Part shown: in pieces, positions 45,250-53,352 of the stretch | How the letters are laid out: each line of letters begins with the position of its first letter | Numbering within the stretch: position 1 is the first letter of the stretch | DNA from: JABMMZ01 sp044341025 | GTDB lineage: Bacteria; Bacteroidota; Bacteroidia; NS11-12g; UBA955 | Assembly (NCBI GenBank): GCA_044341025.1 | Contig: JBIISM010000007.1 | Coordinates: 1-64,000 of the forward strand | DNA length: 64,000 bases | Direction of reading: 5' to 3' | Notes under the pieces: model-generated | Seen by the model: the letters and a program-made list of their open reading frames with translations, nothing else | What the model was told of the DNA's origin: nothing | Databases searched by the model: none | Program-made: the position numbers and the translations under genes

Positions 45250-45451
45250 TTTGGGTGTATTTTTGATAAAAATTTACCAATGGACTTTATCGCCATTGCT
45301 CCCTCCCTCTTGCCGTTATACACCATCCTGCAGCCAGTATGGCATTGAAGCCATTAAAAAATATGGCCTTATAAAAGGTGGCATGCTCACATTAAAAAGA
45401 CTTTCTAGCTGCAGACCTGGTGGTGGGCATGGGCATGATCCGGTGCCTTAA
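45230..45451 (+). CDS. yidD: Membrane protein insertion efficiency factor YidD
   Basis: 73 residues: an amphipathic N-terminus (GVFLIKIYQWTLSPLL) followed by the cysteine-containing YidD core PSCRYTPSCSQYGIEAI and the tail SCRPGGGHGHDPVP. YidD sits on the inner face of the membrane and helps YidC-dependent insertion. ATG 45230 overlaps rnpA by 20 nt; the TTG at 45218 is rejected as the core begins at MIRPGRS. YidC itself is not in the window. A heptad/REP repeat begins within 10 nt of the stop. Confidence 0.95.
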   Translation: MIRPGRSLGVFLIKIYQWTLSPLLPPSCRYTPSCSQYGIEAIKKYGLIKGGMLTLKRLSSCRPGGGHGHDPVP

Positions 45452-45948
45452 GCAAAGGGTATAGGGGCTAGGGTCCCTGTAGCAGAGACTACACTGCGTT
45501 CCGTCACGCTACGGGATGAATCTAGGGTTTAGGGGATAGCTGTCATTTAGGAAGCCTCATTGATACGTTTTCTAATATAACTCATTAGCGGGTTAAGCAT
45601 TCTTCGCTATCACCTTCCGCTTGAGCTTCAGTGATTAAGAAAAGCTACGGCGACAAGCGGACTAAGGCCGACGGAGGCAAGTCCAGATAGCTATTTGGAG
45701 AGGAAGGCAGTCGGAATGTGTTGAATATTTCGTTTAATACTCAGGGGTGATACCAGTGGCAGAGAATTTCGCTTCACTACATTCACGCCACGTTATGGGT
45801 GCAGTGTTTCGTTTTTTTAATACCTTTTGTGAAACACCCCCTGAGACGGCATATAGTTAGTTAGTTTAAAACGGTCGACCTTGTTTATGCATCAACAATC
45901 GACAAACTATTAACCAATAACTCAATAAAAAAATAAACATCGGATGAC
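45452..45948. repeat. Repeat-rich spacer downstream of yidD
   Basis: No gene is seen. It begins with GGGTATAGGGGCTAGGGT heptads (45459-45476), continues into a REP-like element (about 45472-45515, TCCCTGTAGCAGAG to CTACGGGA), more heptads (45523-45538, TAGGGTTTAGGGGATAG) and GAAGCCTCATTGATACG. A diverged REP-like copy lies at about 45753-45800, and a GTGAAACACCCCCTGAGAC half-palindrome near 45828. The stretch ends at the fic promoter. Confidence 0.7.
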
Positions 45949-45979
45949 TTGTATTTTTAAACTATCCGATATATTTTTG
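45949..45979 (+). promoter_or_regulatory. Promoter 4 nt upstream of the fic ATG
   Basis: TTG at 45949-45951 and TATTTTTG at 45972-45979 are 20 bp apart, and the ATG is at 45984. The predicted start site is at the ATG, so translation would be essentially leaderless. Confidence 0.72.
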
Positions 45980-45983
45980 TAAA

Positions 45984-46928
45984 ATGAAATGGCCGGTTGA
46001 TTTGTCGCATATTGATCAAGATTTAAAAGCTCTTTATTCAAGATTAATTGAAAAAAAACTGGTTTTAACTAAGCATCGGCCTATTCCTGGTATCGCCATT
46101 AAAAAAATTGCCGAACAATTGGCCATCGAATGGACGTACAATTCTAACAGCATAGAAGGAAATACTTTGACCCTTAGAGAAACGCAATTGATTCTTCAAG
46201 AAGGAATTACGATTAAAGGTGTTTCACTTCGGGAACATTTTGAAGCGGTCAATCATGACAAGGCCATTAATTATGTAGTTTCTTTATGCAAACCCAACTA
46301 CGTTTTGGACACCAAAGATATATTAGCTGTGCATGCTTTGGTTTTACGAAGCATTGAAGACCAAGACGCTGGGCGCATCAGAAATGCAGGTGTACGAATC
46401 TCAGGCGCTAATTTTACACCGCCAAATGCGATAAAAGTTCCTGATCTTTTAGACGGACTCGTTGACTACATCAATAAAAATCCTGAACACCTAAACAGCC
46501 TTGAACTTGCAAGTGTATTTCACCACCGCTTTGTTTGGATACATCCATTTTTTGATGGCAACGGGCGAACCGTTAGGCTAATCATGAATTTGCTATTGAT
46601 GCGGGACGGATTTCCTCCAGCCATTATTTTAAGAAATGACCGTAAAAAATATTACGATGCTTTAAACAAAGCCAATAACTCCGACTACAACAAATTGATC
46701 CTTCTTGTTTCTCAGGCTATGGAGCGCTCATTGAATATTTACATCAACACCCTCGACGAAACCAACAACTTATGCAAACCAATCTCTCAACTTATTGAAG
46801 AAGCCAATTTACCCTATGGCCAAGAATATCTTAGTTTACTTGCACGAAAAGGAAAGCTTGATGCATACAAAGAGGGCCGCAACTGGCTGAGCACTCAAGA
46901 TGCAATTAAGGCTTATTTTGCAAAATAA
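45984..46928 (+). CDS. Fic-domain protein with N-terminal autoinhibitory helix
   Basis: 314 residues. The Fic active site HPFFDGNGRTVR begins at His187 and is complete, so AMP transfer (or related) onto a target hydroxyl is expected. The inhibitory motif SNSIEG (Ser54, Glu58) lies N-terminal to it, which places the protein in the class II group where one chain blocks its own ATP site. A C-terminal winged-helix-like segment (LPYGQEYLSLLARKGKLDAYKEGRNWL) could bind DNA. There is no adjacent antitoxin. Its target is unknown. Leaderless-like promoter (45949-45979); a minus-strand terminator lies just beyond the stop. Confidence 0.9.
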   Translation: MKWPVDLSHIDQDLKALYSRLIEKKLVLTKHRPIPGIAIKKIAEQLAIEWTYNSNSIEGNTLTLRETQLILQEGITIKGVSLREHFEAVNHDKAINYVVSLCKPNYVLDTKDILAVHALVLRSIEDQDAGRIRNAGVRISGANFTPPNAIKVPDLLDGLVDYINKNPEHLNSLELASVFHHRFVWIHPFFDGNGRTVRLIMNLLLMRDGFPPAIILRNDRKKYYDALNKANNSDYNKLILLVSQAMERSLNIYINTLDETNNLCKPISQLIEEANLPYGQEYLSLLARKGKLDAYKEGRNWLSTQDAIKAYFAK

Positions 46929-46954
46929 ATTGATCCCTGTGGCTTTGCGCTAAC

Positions 46955-46990
46955 TAAAAAAAAGCCATCAGAATGAACTGATGACTTTTA
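46955..46990 (-). terminator. Intrinsic terminator of the T9SS protein gene at 47108
   Basis: Arms 46962-46971 and 46979-46988 (one mismatch) with, on the minus strand, eight consecutive T immediately after. It sits between the convergent fic and 47108 genes and may weakly terminate both. Confidence 0.75.
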
Positions 46991-47107
46991 GGAAATTTCC
47001 CGATTTGTAAAATCATGAGCGAGCAATCTGATGATTACCCGCTCATTTTACACAATTACACAAATTGAGATCTATTTACATTTAGTAAACACGATCGATG
47101 TCGAATA

Positions 47108-49063
47108 CTAGTTCTTTAGTAGACGGATTATTTTTGATTCACCTTCAGCGATAACAGATACGTAGTAAACACCTGGGATGAATGAAGCGATATCAATTGA
47201 TTGAACCAAGCCAGCTTCAACAACTTTGTTGTATACTGTTTCGCCCATTGAATTTAATATTTGAATGTTAACCTCACCTGTTGCATTGTTCTCAGTTGTG
47301 ATGTTTAAAGCATCTTTGGCTGGGTTAGGGAATAGGTTAACGTTAAGAGTAGATGCTTTAGAGAAGTTTACAGCAATGGCTTTGCTGTATGTGACAGTGC
47401 CATCTAGGTCGGTTTGTTTTAATCTGTAGTATTGGAAACCAGCAACTGCTTTGTAGTCAACCACACCGTAGTTGTTTACCACATTTGAATTCTTAGCCCC
47501 CATAACGGTTGCTATAGATGACCAAACCAAACCTTCGATTGATTTTTCAACTACAAATGAAGCATTGTCTTTTTCAGAAGCAGTAGACCATTTAACTTCA
47601 ATGTTGTTAGCGTTGGCTTTTGCAGAGAAGTCGATGAGGGATACTGGAAGTGGCAGGACAAAGGTAGTTCCGCTATTGTTAGACCCAAACGTGATCAAAC
47701 CTTTTGGTGAAACAAAAGCATCAGTAATAACAGGGCGTTCAACACCTGAACCAGAAGGAGTTGCTGCAACCATGCCCCATTGACTTGAATTATTAGCTAA
47801 GGTATTATTAGCAAGTTCTACATGTGTATTTACACTGCTTGAACTTGGAGAAGTTAATAGTGAAGTGTTAAGTCTAAATGTAAGTTTCACACCTGGATTA
47901 GTTGTTGAAGTATTAACGCTCCAAAATTCTGTTCCAGAAACCCCGCCAGGAAGTGAACTGAAGTTAATATTTTTGTTACTGCTACCTGAACCTGTGTAAG
48001 AAAGTTCAATGAAGTGAGTTCCATAGTCAATTGATATATTGGATAATGCATTATTGTTAATGTCATTTACTGAAAAAAGAATTGTTACTGGTGCGTATGC
48101 TGTACCGTCTCCCAATGGAATTATTCTTGTATCAGAACTACTGTTGCCATCATAATAAACCCTAACTGTACCATTTATATGTCTGCTTGCAGAAGCCCCG
48201 TTTGAACCATTTGTCCCTGATTGTCCACTATTGTCGAAAGAGAAAACACCTCCGTTAATTGTTTCAATATCATTTGCCGAAGAGTTGAATGTTAGATCGT
48301 CGGTGATATATTCAGCATTGTCAATTGTTAGAGTAACATTATTGCCTATAGTTGTTTTTTGGCTATTATTGAAGAATAAACCTGTACCCGAGCTTTTGAT
48401 GGTTGCATTGCTAGAGACAGTATTATCTCCTGACGATAAAAACTTGTATGACACCAAATCTATATTTCCACCTGATAAAGTTAAAACTCCTGATTTTATA
48501 TCAGAGCCCAGAGTAAGTGTTCCTCCATTAATAGTTATGTTTGGAAAAGTACCAGAACCAGAAATTGTTCCACTTGCGCTAGCAGTAATTGCACCTGTTA
48601 ATGTGCGATTGCTAACATCTAAATTTCCTCCAGTCATAGCAACCGAGCTTGCGGTAAAAGTACTTCCCATGGTTAAGGTCCCACCTGGTTGAACTGTAAT
48701 GGCTCCCAATCTTGCGACAGAACTTACTGCTGCAGTTGCTTTAACAAGTATTGTTGGATAAGTGGCTCCGCCAGAATTATTACTTGTTAATGAACCACCA
48801 GTAGCTATTGTAAATGAACCACCGTTTAAAGTAAGTGTTTTTAACTTTAAACCAGTTGCAACAGACCATGTACCTGCTGTTACAGTTAGATCGTCATTAA
48901 TGGTGAGGGTTGGAGCCCCAATGGTTGCACCACCTGCATCTTTCCAAGTTGCTGTAAATGGGCTTGTTGTAAGAAAACTTACAGAATAAACTGTTGCGTT
49001 AGCAACGTTAGAGAAAAGAAACGTGACCAATAGTATGGTCAGGGTTTTGATTGGGTTTTTCAT
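47108..49063 (-). CDS. Secreted beta-helix-like protein with T9SS type-A tail
   Basis: 651 residues. A signal peptide (TILLVTFLFSNVANA) is followed by about 250 residues of Gly/Thr/Ser/Leu-rich repeats with short strands (GGTLTMGSTFTASSVAMTGG, GGTLTLGSDIKSGVLTLSGG), resembling a parallel beta-helix of adhesin type. A middle domain of about 200 residues with poor matches follows, then VSLIDFSAKANANNIEVKWST, a fibronectin-type-III-like stretch common just before T9SS tails, and the sorting domain (LNVNLFPNPAKDALNI...GVYYVSV). Ligand unknown. The 470 bp upstream is AT-rich and without a clear -7 box. Confidence 0.82.
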   Translation of the reverse strand: MKNPIKTLTILLVTFLFSNVANATVYSVSFLTTSPFTATWKDAGGATIGAPTLTINDDLTVTAGTWSVATGLKLKTLTLNGGSFTIATGGSLTSNNSGGATYPTILVKATAAVSSVARLGAITVQPGGTLTMGSTFTASSVAMTGGNLDVSNRTLTGAITASASGTISGSGTFPNITINGGTLTLGSDIKSGVLTLSGGNIDLVSYKFLSSGDNTVSSNATIKSSGTGLFFNNSQKTTIGNNVTLTIDNAEYITDDLTFNSSANDIETINGGVFSFDNSGQSGTNGSNGASASRHINGTVRVYYDGNSSSDTRIIPLGDGTAYAPVTILFSVNDINNNALSNISIDYGTHFIELSYTGSGSSNKNINFSSLPGGVSGTEFWSVNTSTTNPGVKLTFRLNTSLLTSPSSSSVNTHVELANNTLANNSSQWGMVAATPSGSGVERPVITDAFVSPKGLITFGSNNSGTTFVLPLPVSLIDFSAKANANNIEVKWSTASEKDNASFVVEKSIEGLVWSSIATVMGAKNSNVVNNYGVVDYKAVAGFQYYRLKQTDLDGTVTYSKAIAVNFSKASTLNVNLFPNPAKDALNITTENNATGEVNIQILNSMGETVYNKVVEAGLVQSIDIASFIPGVYYVSVIAEGESKIIRLLKN

Positions 49064-49600
49064 TGTATTGTGTATTTATGTTTTTTTGTATCCTAACTAA
49101 ATCTTCGGCACTACCTGCAATCTCATAAGCATTTTTACTTCTTAATGAAATTGAGTATATATACTCAGACTTCTTGGCGGCAAATGTATAGAAGATTTGT
49201 TGATTAAAAAATAAATTACAGATACTTTCCCCGAATTAATCACTAATTTTCTTATAATGTACTATTTTTCACCCCAATAAATACAAATACTTTTATGGTA
49301 TTTATTTTAAAACCAATTCAAAATACCGCAAAAACACTACTTTTCCACTTTAATAGACGCAAAAATCCGCATTTTTTAGAGCTTATACACAAAAAGAATT
49401 AAAAAAAAGTATAAGTATTAATACTCATTTTGTCTTTTTTGAGCAAAAAAAGCACTTTTATTTGGCTGCGTTTTCAAAGTTTATTTTTAAAAAAAATGAA
49501 AGTTTTTATTTGTTGACACAAGTTCTCAAAAAAATACTTGTACTTTGCATCAAACCAAAACCATGAACTATTCTGTTATTTATTTCATTACCCGCATAAG
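49064..49600. other. AT-rich divergent spacer with a 16-bp palindrome
   Basis: Between the divergent T9SS gene and the Cas4-like nuclease gene. It holds no credible gene apart from a 25-codon upstream frame at 49563. The perfect palindrome TGAGTATATATACTCA lies at 49152-49167 and could be an operator. TACTTTG at 49541-49547, one base short of a -7 box, is the best promoter candidate for the nuclease. Confidence 0.4.
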
Positions 49601-50272
49601 TTGTCTGTTAAATACATTCTTTCTAAGAGCACATTCGTAAGAGGCATACAATGTAAAAAATCATTGTTCCTCAACCGCTATAAACCAAAGTTTAAAACAC
49701 CACACGATTCAGTTACCCTCGACCTATTTAACCAAGGACGCGACTTTGAATCTTTGTTTAGGGCACAATTTCCAGAAGGCATAGACATCAGCCAAAAGCT
49801 TGGCAAGCTGATCAGCAAATACCCAAGTTACACAGAAAGCATTCTTGAAAACAATCAAACAGTAAGCATTTTTGAAGCCGGCATCATTCACGATGAGGTG
49901 CTTATACTAGCGGATGTAATCCATAAAGAAGACAACGCCTTTAGTATTTATGAAATAAAACGCTCGCGCATCTTATCCGATACCATTAAATGGGACCTGG
50001 CTATTCAATATTATGTTTGCAAATCTGTTCTCAAAAACATCAAGGCATTTAATGTGGTTTTGCGTGAAGAACAAAATGGCTTCAACATCATCGACCTAAA
50101 AGATGAACTGGAAGAGCGACAAGCAGAAGTTATTGCCAATATTTCTGAATTCAAAGCGGTGCTCGCTTCCAAATCGGAACCCATAGTGCCTATGGGAGAA
50201 CATTGCAAGCATCCTTATGCTTGCGAGTTTAAGGACTATTGCGAGAGAAGTGCTGGGTTGTTTGGGGGGTAG
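49601..50272 (+). CDS. Stand-alone Cas4/RecB-like PD-(D/E)XK nuclease
   Basis: 223 residues. The N-terminus YILSKSTFVRGIQCKKSLFL is shared with DUF2779/Cas4-like proteins. Asp105 (ADVI) and Glu118-X-Lys120 (EIKRS) form a PD-(D/E)XK core, and one N-terminal Cys18 with three C-terminal cysteines (202, 208, 214; HCKHPYACEFKDYC) matches the Fe-S cluster layout of Cas4 and AddB. It should cut or resect DNA. Start: no ATG; TTG 49601 gives MSVKYILSKS. No other cas gene or CRISPR array is nearby, so a role in DNA repair or defence outside CRISPR is inferred. The DUF2779 C-terminal domain is absent. Confidence 0.75.
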   Translation: MSVKYILSKSTFVRGIQCKKSLFLNRYKPKFKTPHDSVTLDLFNQGRDFESLFRAQFPEGIDISQKLGKLISKYPSYTESILENNQTVSIFEAGIIHDEVLILADVIHKEDNAFSIYEIKRSRILSDTIKWDLAIQYYVCKSVLKNIKAFNVVLREEQNGFNIIDLKDELEERQAEVIANISEFKAVLASKSEPIVPMGEHCKHPYACEFKDYCERSAGLFGG

Positions 50273-50284
50273 TTTTCGATGTTG

Positions 50285-50641
50285 CTTCGTTATTCCAACA
50301 TTTAAATTAATTGCGGCATACTTTAGGGACTAGGGTCTAGGGTCTAGTATTTTGTGGTGCTTCGTCGTTTCGATTATTAAAGCAATTGCGGTATCTTTAG
50401 GGACTAGGGTTTAGGGTCTAGTGTTCGATAATGCCTCATTGTTTCGTTAATTAATATAATTCAGCTTCAACGAAGCAATCATAATATCGCTTCTACGGAG
50501 CGACATGTACAATATCAATAAGAACGGGAAGTTATGAAGTATCACAAATGCCAACTATACCCTAAACCCTATACCCTATACCCTTCCCTAAAACTATACC
50601 CTATTCCGAAAGCTTTCGGGACCTGGCACCTAAACCCTCAG
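50285..50641. repeat. 74-bp tandem units, double hairpin and heptad arrays
   Basis: No gene is present. Units of 75 and 74 bp (50285-50359 and 50360-50433) and the start of a third each contain CTTCGT...TTAGGGACTAGGGT. A double-hairpin element (50454-50502) repeats that at 26071, with changes that keep both stems paired. CTATACC/CTAAACC heptads (about 50552-50590), the palindrome CCGAAAGCTTTCGG (50606-50619, also at 25811) and CCTAAACCCT follow, ending 15 bp before the stop codon of the XRE gene. Confidence 0.8.
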
Positions 50642-50655
50642 ATATGCAAAAAAAA

Positions 50656-51024
50656 TTATTGAGAGGATGTACCCTCGGAATTTTTACCCTCAATCAAGAC
50701 ATCTAACTTTTTATTAATTTCCCTGATAGATATGCTTATTTGTGCTTGGGTCATGACCTCTTTAAAACGGGCGTTGTGTTGGGCTGCTTTTGCCGATGCC
50801 TTTTTACCAGGAGGTCTTCCCTCATTAAGCATGGTGTATAAATCTACATTAAACACTTCGCAAATTTCACTTAAACGTTCTATTGTAATCTTCTCTGGCA
50901 CATTTTCCATCTGAGAATAGGCCTGCTGACTCACTTTTAATTTTTTAGCCACATAACCTTGACTAAACCCCAGTGAGTTCCTTACTCTTCGAATTGCAAG
51001 ACTTAAATTAAGTTGTTTTTTCAT
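50656..51024 (-). CDS. XRE-family helix-turn-helix regulator
   Basis: 122 residues. The helix-turn-helix spans residues about 10-65 (LAIRRVRNSLGFSQGYVAKK, LKVSQQAYSQMENVPEKITI, LSEICEVFNVDLYTML), followed by a basic linker (PPGKKASAKAAQHNARFKEV) and a C-terminal helix that may dimerise. It is a likely repressor or activator of nearby genes; the targets are not evident. It is not next to a partner toxin gene. A heptad array lies just beyond the stop. Confidence 0.85.
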   Translation of the reverse strand: MKKQLNLSLAIRRVRNSLGFSQGYVAKKLKVSQQAYSQMENVPEKITIERLSEICEVFNVDLYTMLNEGRPPGKKASAKAAQHNARFKEVMTQAQISISIREINKKLDVLIEGKNSEGTSSQ

Positions 51025-51156
51025 GGGCTAAAACCGACCATTCATGTTAATAAAACATCCGTTGAATGAACATCAAATTATTATTCTAAACACAAACAAA
51101 TGGAAAACAATGATATCATAAATTTTTGATAATTCAAGTCAATTTTGGATATTATT

Positions 51157-51185
51157 AAAAAGGCCGAGTAAAACTCAGCCTTTTT
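51157..51185. terminator. Bidirectional intrinsic terminator
   Basis: Thirteen-base arms (one G-U pair) around AAA, with five T on either strand. On the minus strand it would end transcripts from the small gene at 51319. Confidence 0.8.
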
Positions 51186-51318
51186 AATCCCAATTATAAA
51201 ACCAAAACTCAGCTTGTGCTAGATCTTATTTACTTAAGCTCCTAATCTAAAGAAAATCGTCCTCTAGCCAAACTGGTTTGTCCACTCTAAGTGGCTTAGA
51301 ACAACAAAAAAATCTCAT

Positions 51319-51495
51319 TTATGCGGCCTTAGTCCAAACCTTGCTGTTGCTTAACTTTTCAAGTTTCGCAGGACCGGCAGCCATTAGCTTCATGCAGGTC
51401 TGCAATAAGTTGCGCAATTCGTTCTCGCTCATTGCATCTAAAATCGCGTTCAATTTCTTAGTCGATGTGTAGTTGGTGCTGTTGTTTGTATGCAT
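51319..51495 (-). CDS. Small hypothetical protein, 58 residues
   Basis: Reads MHTNNSTNYTSTKKLNAILD, then a highly helical segment (AMSENELRNLLQTCMKLMAAG) and a basic tail ending NSKVWTKAA. No family is recognised. Support for a real gene: ATG start, normal codon use, an AAAGAAAC-type region upstream identical to that of the 143-residue gene (CAAAGAAA, rc of a TTTCTTTG box, at 51516-51523), and a terminator 134 nt beyond the stop. Its upstream region is one copy of the 290-bp repeat. A short helical partner protein or regulator is possible; this is inference. Confidence 0.5.
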   Translation of the reverse strand: MHTNNSTNYTSTKKLNAILDAMSENELRNLLQTCMKLMAAGPAKLEKLSNSKVWTKAA

Positions 51496-51520
51496 GTTGT
51501 TTGTTATTTATAGTACAAAG

Positions 51521-51806
51521 AAAGTTTAGTTAAACGCAGTGAAGGTGCGGTCTATTATTTGGTGGTGCTTCATTATTTCATTAATTTAAATCATTGCGTT
51601 TCTACAGAGGGGATAGGGTCTAGCGGCTAGGGTTTAGTATGTATTTGTAATGCTTCGTTATTTTAGTTATTAATATCTTTACTTGATTACTTTTATGCTG
51701 CAGAATACAATTATTCACCTAAAAATTAATTTAAAGCATTCAATTCCTTAAAAAAGGTAAAGTTCAAGTTTACTCAATAAAAACTATACCCTAAACCCTA
51801 GTCCCT
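51521..51806. repeat. About 290-bp intergenic repeat, copy A
   Basis: Roughly 88-90% identical by eye to 52947-53232, in the same direction. It carries the sequence AACGCAGTG near its start, TTCATTATTTCATTAATTTA in the middle and GTTCAAGTTTACTCAATAAA near its end. A shorter inverted copy C is at 57340-57510. No reading frame is conserved between copies. Confidence 0.85.
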
Positions 51807-51972
51807 ATACCCTTTCTTAAAAACTATCCCCTAAACCCTAGCCCCTAAACCCTTTCCTAAAAACTATACCCTAAACCCTATCCCCTATACCCTTTCCTAA
51901 AAACTATACCCTATCCCCTATACCCTTTCCTAAAAACTATACCCTATCCCCTAGCCCCTATACCCTATCCTA
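51776..51972. repeat. Heptad array CTANNCC, five higher-order units
   Basis: Five successive units of 33-40 bp, each AAAAA followed by three to five 7-base steps of the type CTATACC, CTAAACC, CTATCCC, CTAGCCC and closing CTTTCCT. The complement reads TAGGGTTTAGGG, resembling telomere-type repeats, though this is an internal locus. The TAG stop codon of the 168-residue gene (51970-51972) is formed within the last unit. Confidence 0.85.
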
Positions 51973-52476
51973 AACCGCCCTCTCCAAGATCCGCTTAACC
52001 ATATAATGGTGTTCGTTATACGCATAAACTTCCATGCTCTTATATTCTGGGGTTAACTCATTCGAAGGATACGCTTCGTCAGCTGTTGAATCGCAAGACT
52101 GGTTGATTAATTCTTGGTTTTGGATAAACTGCAAACGGTTGTGTTCTTCGGTGCATACAATCAACAAATTGATTAACTGCTCATTCGAATAAATTTGAAG
52201 CAAGGCGTATTTTCTTAAGTCTTCAAAATTATAGATCAAATCGAGCTGCTTGAATTTTTGCTCCAGTTGTTGTGACATGAAAACAAAGTTTCCTTTTTGG
52301 TATTTCAAACCAAATAAATTGCACAAGATTTTGTAGTGCAAAGTTTCATTAATAAGCAAGCCGGATAAAAACTTTGGTTCATCAAAGTATGTTTTGATGT
52401 GTTGGTGTAAATAAACCTCTTCAAGGCTTGATAAGAACTGGCGAAATACGTTGTTGTTGATGTTTGAATATTGCAT
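51970..52476 (-). CDS. Hypothetical protein, second gene of the WYL-locus minus-strand pair
   Basis: 168 residues, no signal peptide or membrane helix. Predicted mainly helical (NNNVFRQFLSSLEEVYLHQH, YALLQIYSNEQLINLLIVCT) with HHYMVKRILERAV at the end. No family is recognised. It begins 11 nt after the stop of the 143-residue gene and is presumably co-transcribed. Its stop codon lies inside the heptad array. Confidence 0.72.
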   Translation of the reverse strand: MQYSNINNNVFRQFLSSLEEVYLHQHIKTYFDEPKFLSGLLINETLHYKILCNLFGLKYQKGNFVFMSQQLEQKFKQLDLIYNFEDLRKYALLQIYSNEQLINLLIVCTEEHNRLQFIQNQELINQSCDSTADEAYPSNELTPEYKSMEVYAYNEHHYMVKRILERAV

Positions 52477-52487
52477 GATGATGTGTG

Positions 52488-52919
52488 TTATATTAATACG
52501 GGAATGATACTGTTTTGAATGGCCTCCATTGACACATTGTAAAGATTAAAAGCATTCTTTGTCCTTTTAGACTCAATGATGTCAATGTGTGTAACGCCGC
52601 TTGGAAGCTTGGGAAAGAACAATGAATACACCAAGATTTCCCCTTTAGTCTTATAGCAATGTTTATCAGGTGCAATGGGTATGTTATTGGTGCCTAGTAA
52701 ATAATATTTTTCTTTGGAACCCACCGGTTGGATATATGAGCGGCTATACATTTGAACCCACCCTCCATTTTTAAACCTGGGACTGCCATAATGCACAAAA
52801 TCTATGCGCAGATATTTATCATCTACTTCCTCAAAGGGAGACTCTCCTTCGTTTTTCACAACGCTTTTAAACAGGGCATAATAGGCCTTAAACTGAGCTG
52901 CTAGTTCTTTCTCATTCAT
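52488..52919 (-). CDS. Hypothetical protein homologous to the 133-residue protein at 54347
   Basis: 143 residues. A globular alpha/beta protein with the core IDFVHYGSP.....GGWVQMY, NNIPIAPDKHCYKT and FFPKLPSGVTHIDIIES....AFNLYNVSMEA. The same order of motifs occurs in the 133-residue product at 54347 (GGWVHINKKT, NIPFAPNQLSF, IPFSAKSIDVLEN..KNSFNFYKIPLED), so the two are paralogues. First of a two-gene minus-strand unit; the upstream TTTCTTTG box (52942-52949) is the same as that of the small gene at 51319. Function unknown. Confidence 0.75.
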   Translation of the reverse strand: MNEKELAAQFKAYYALFKSVVKNEGESPFEEVDDKYLRIDFVHYGSPRFKNGGWVQMYSRSYIQPVGSKEKYYLLGTNNIPIAPDKHCYKTKGEILVYSLFFPKLPSGVTHIDIIESKRTKNAFNLYNVSMEAIQNSIIPVLI

Positions 52920-52946
52920 AATTAACTTGTAAAAGATGTTACAAAG

Positions 52947-53280
52947 AAACTGCAGTTAAACGCAGTGGAAGTGCGGTTTACTGTTCGGTGGTGTTTCATT
53001 ATTTCATTAATTTAAATCATTGCGTTTCTACAGAGGGGTTAGGGTCTAGCGTCTAGGGGTTAGTATGTATGTGTAATGCTTCGTTATTTTAGTTATTAAT
53101 ATCTTAACTTGATTACTGTGTATTCAATAGTCTATAAGTATTCACCTGAAAATTAATTTGAAGCATTCAATTCCTTAAAAAACGTAAAGTTCAAGTTTAC
53201 TCAATAAAAACTATCCCCTAAACCCTAGTCCCTATACCCTTTCTTAAAAACTATCCCCTAAACCCTATACCCTTTCGATA
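52947..53280. repeat. About 290-bp intergenic repeat, copy B, with heptads
   Basis: Copy B of the repeat (52947-53232) lies between the divergent 143-residue and WYL genes. It ends in CTATCCC/CTAAACC/CTAGTCC/CTATACC heptads (53207-53276). The WYL -7-like TATCTTCG follows at 53340-53347. Confidence 0.85.
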
Positions 53281-53352
53281 CCCCAAAGCCTAATTTAAAA
53301 TGAAAAAGTCGAAGCAAAACAAATTTCATTCCTAACCCCTATCTTCGCAACG

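Noticed and set aside
51278..51472. 64-codon plus-strand frame
   Set aside because: It is the opposite strand of the better supported 58-residue minus-strand gene, and begins in a hairpin-like stretch without a promoter box.
51776..51972. Chromosome end (telomere) from TTTAGGG-like repeats
   Set aside because: The arrays are dispersed, short, in both orientations and flanked by ordinary genes, so they are internal repeats.
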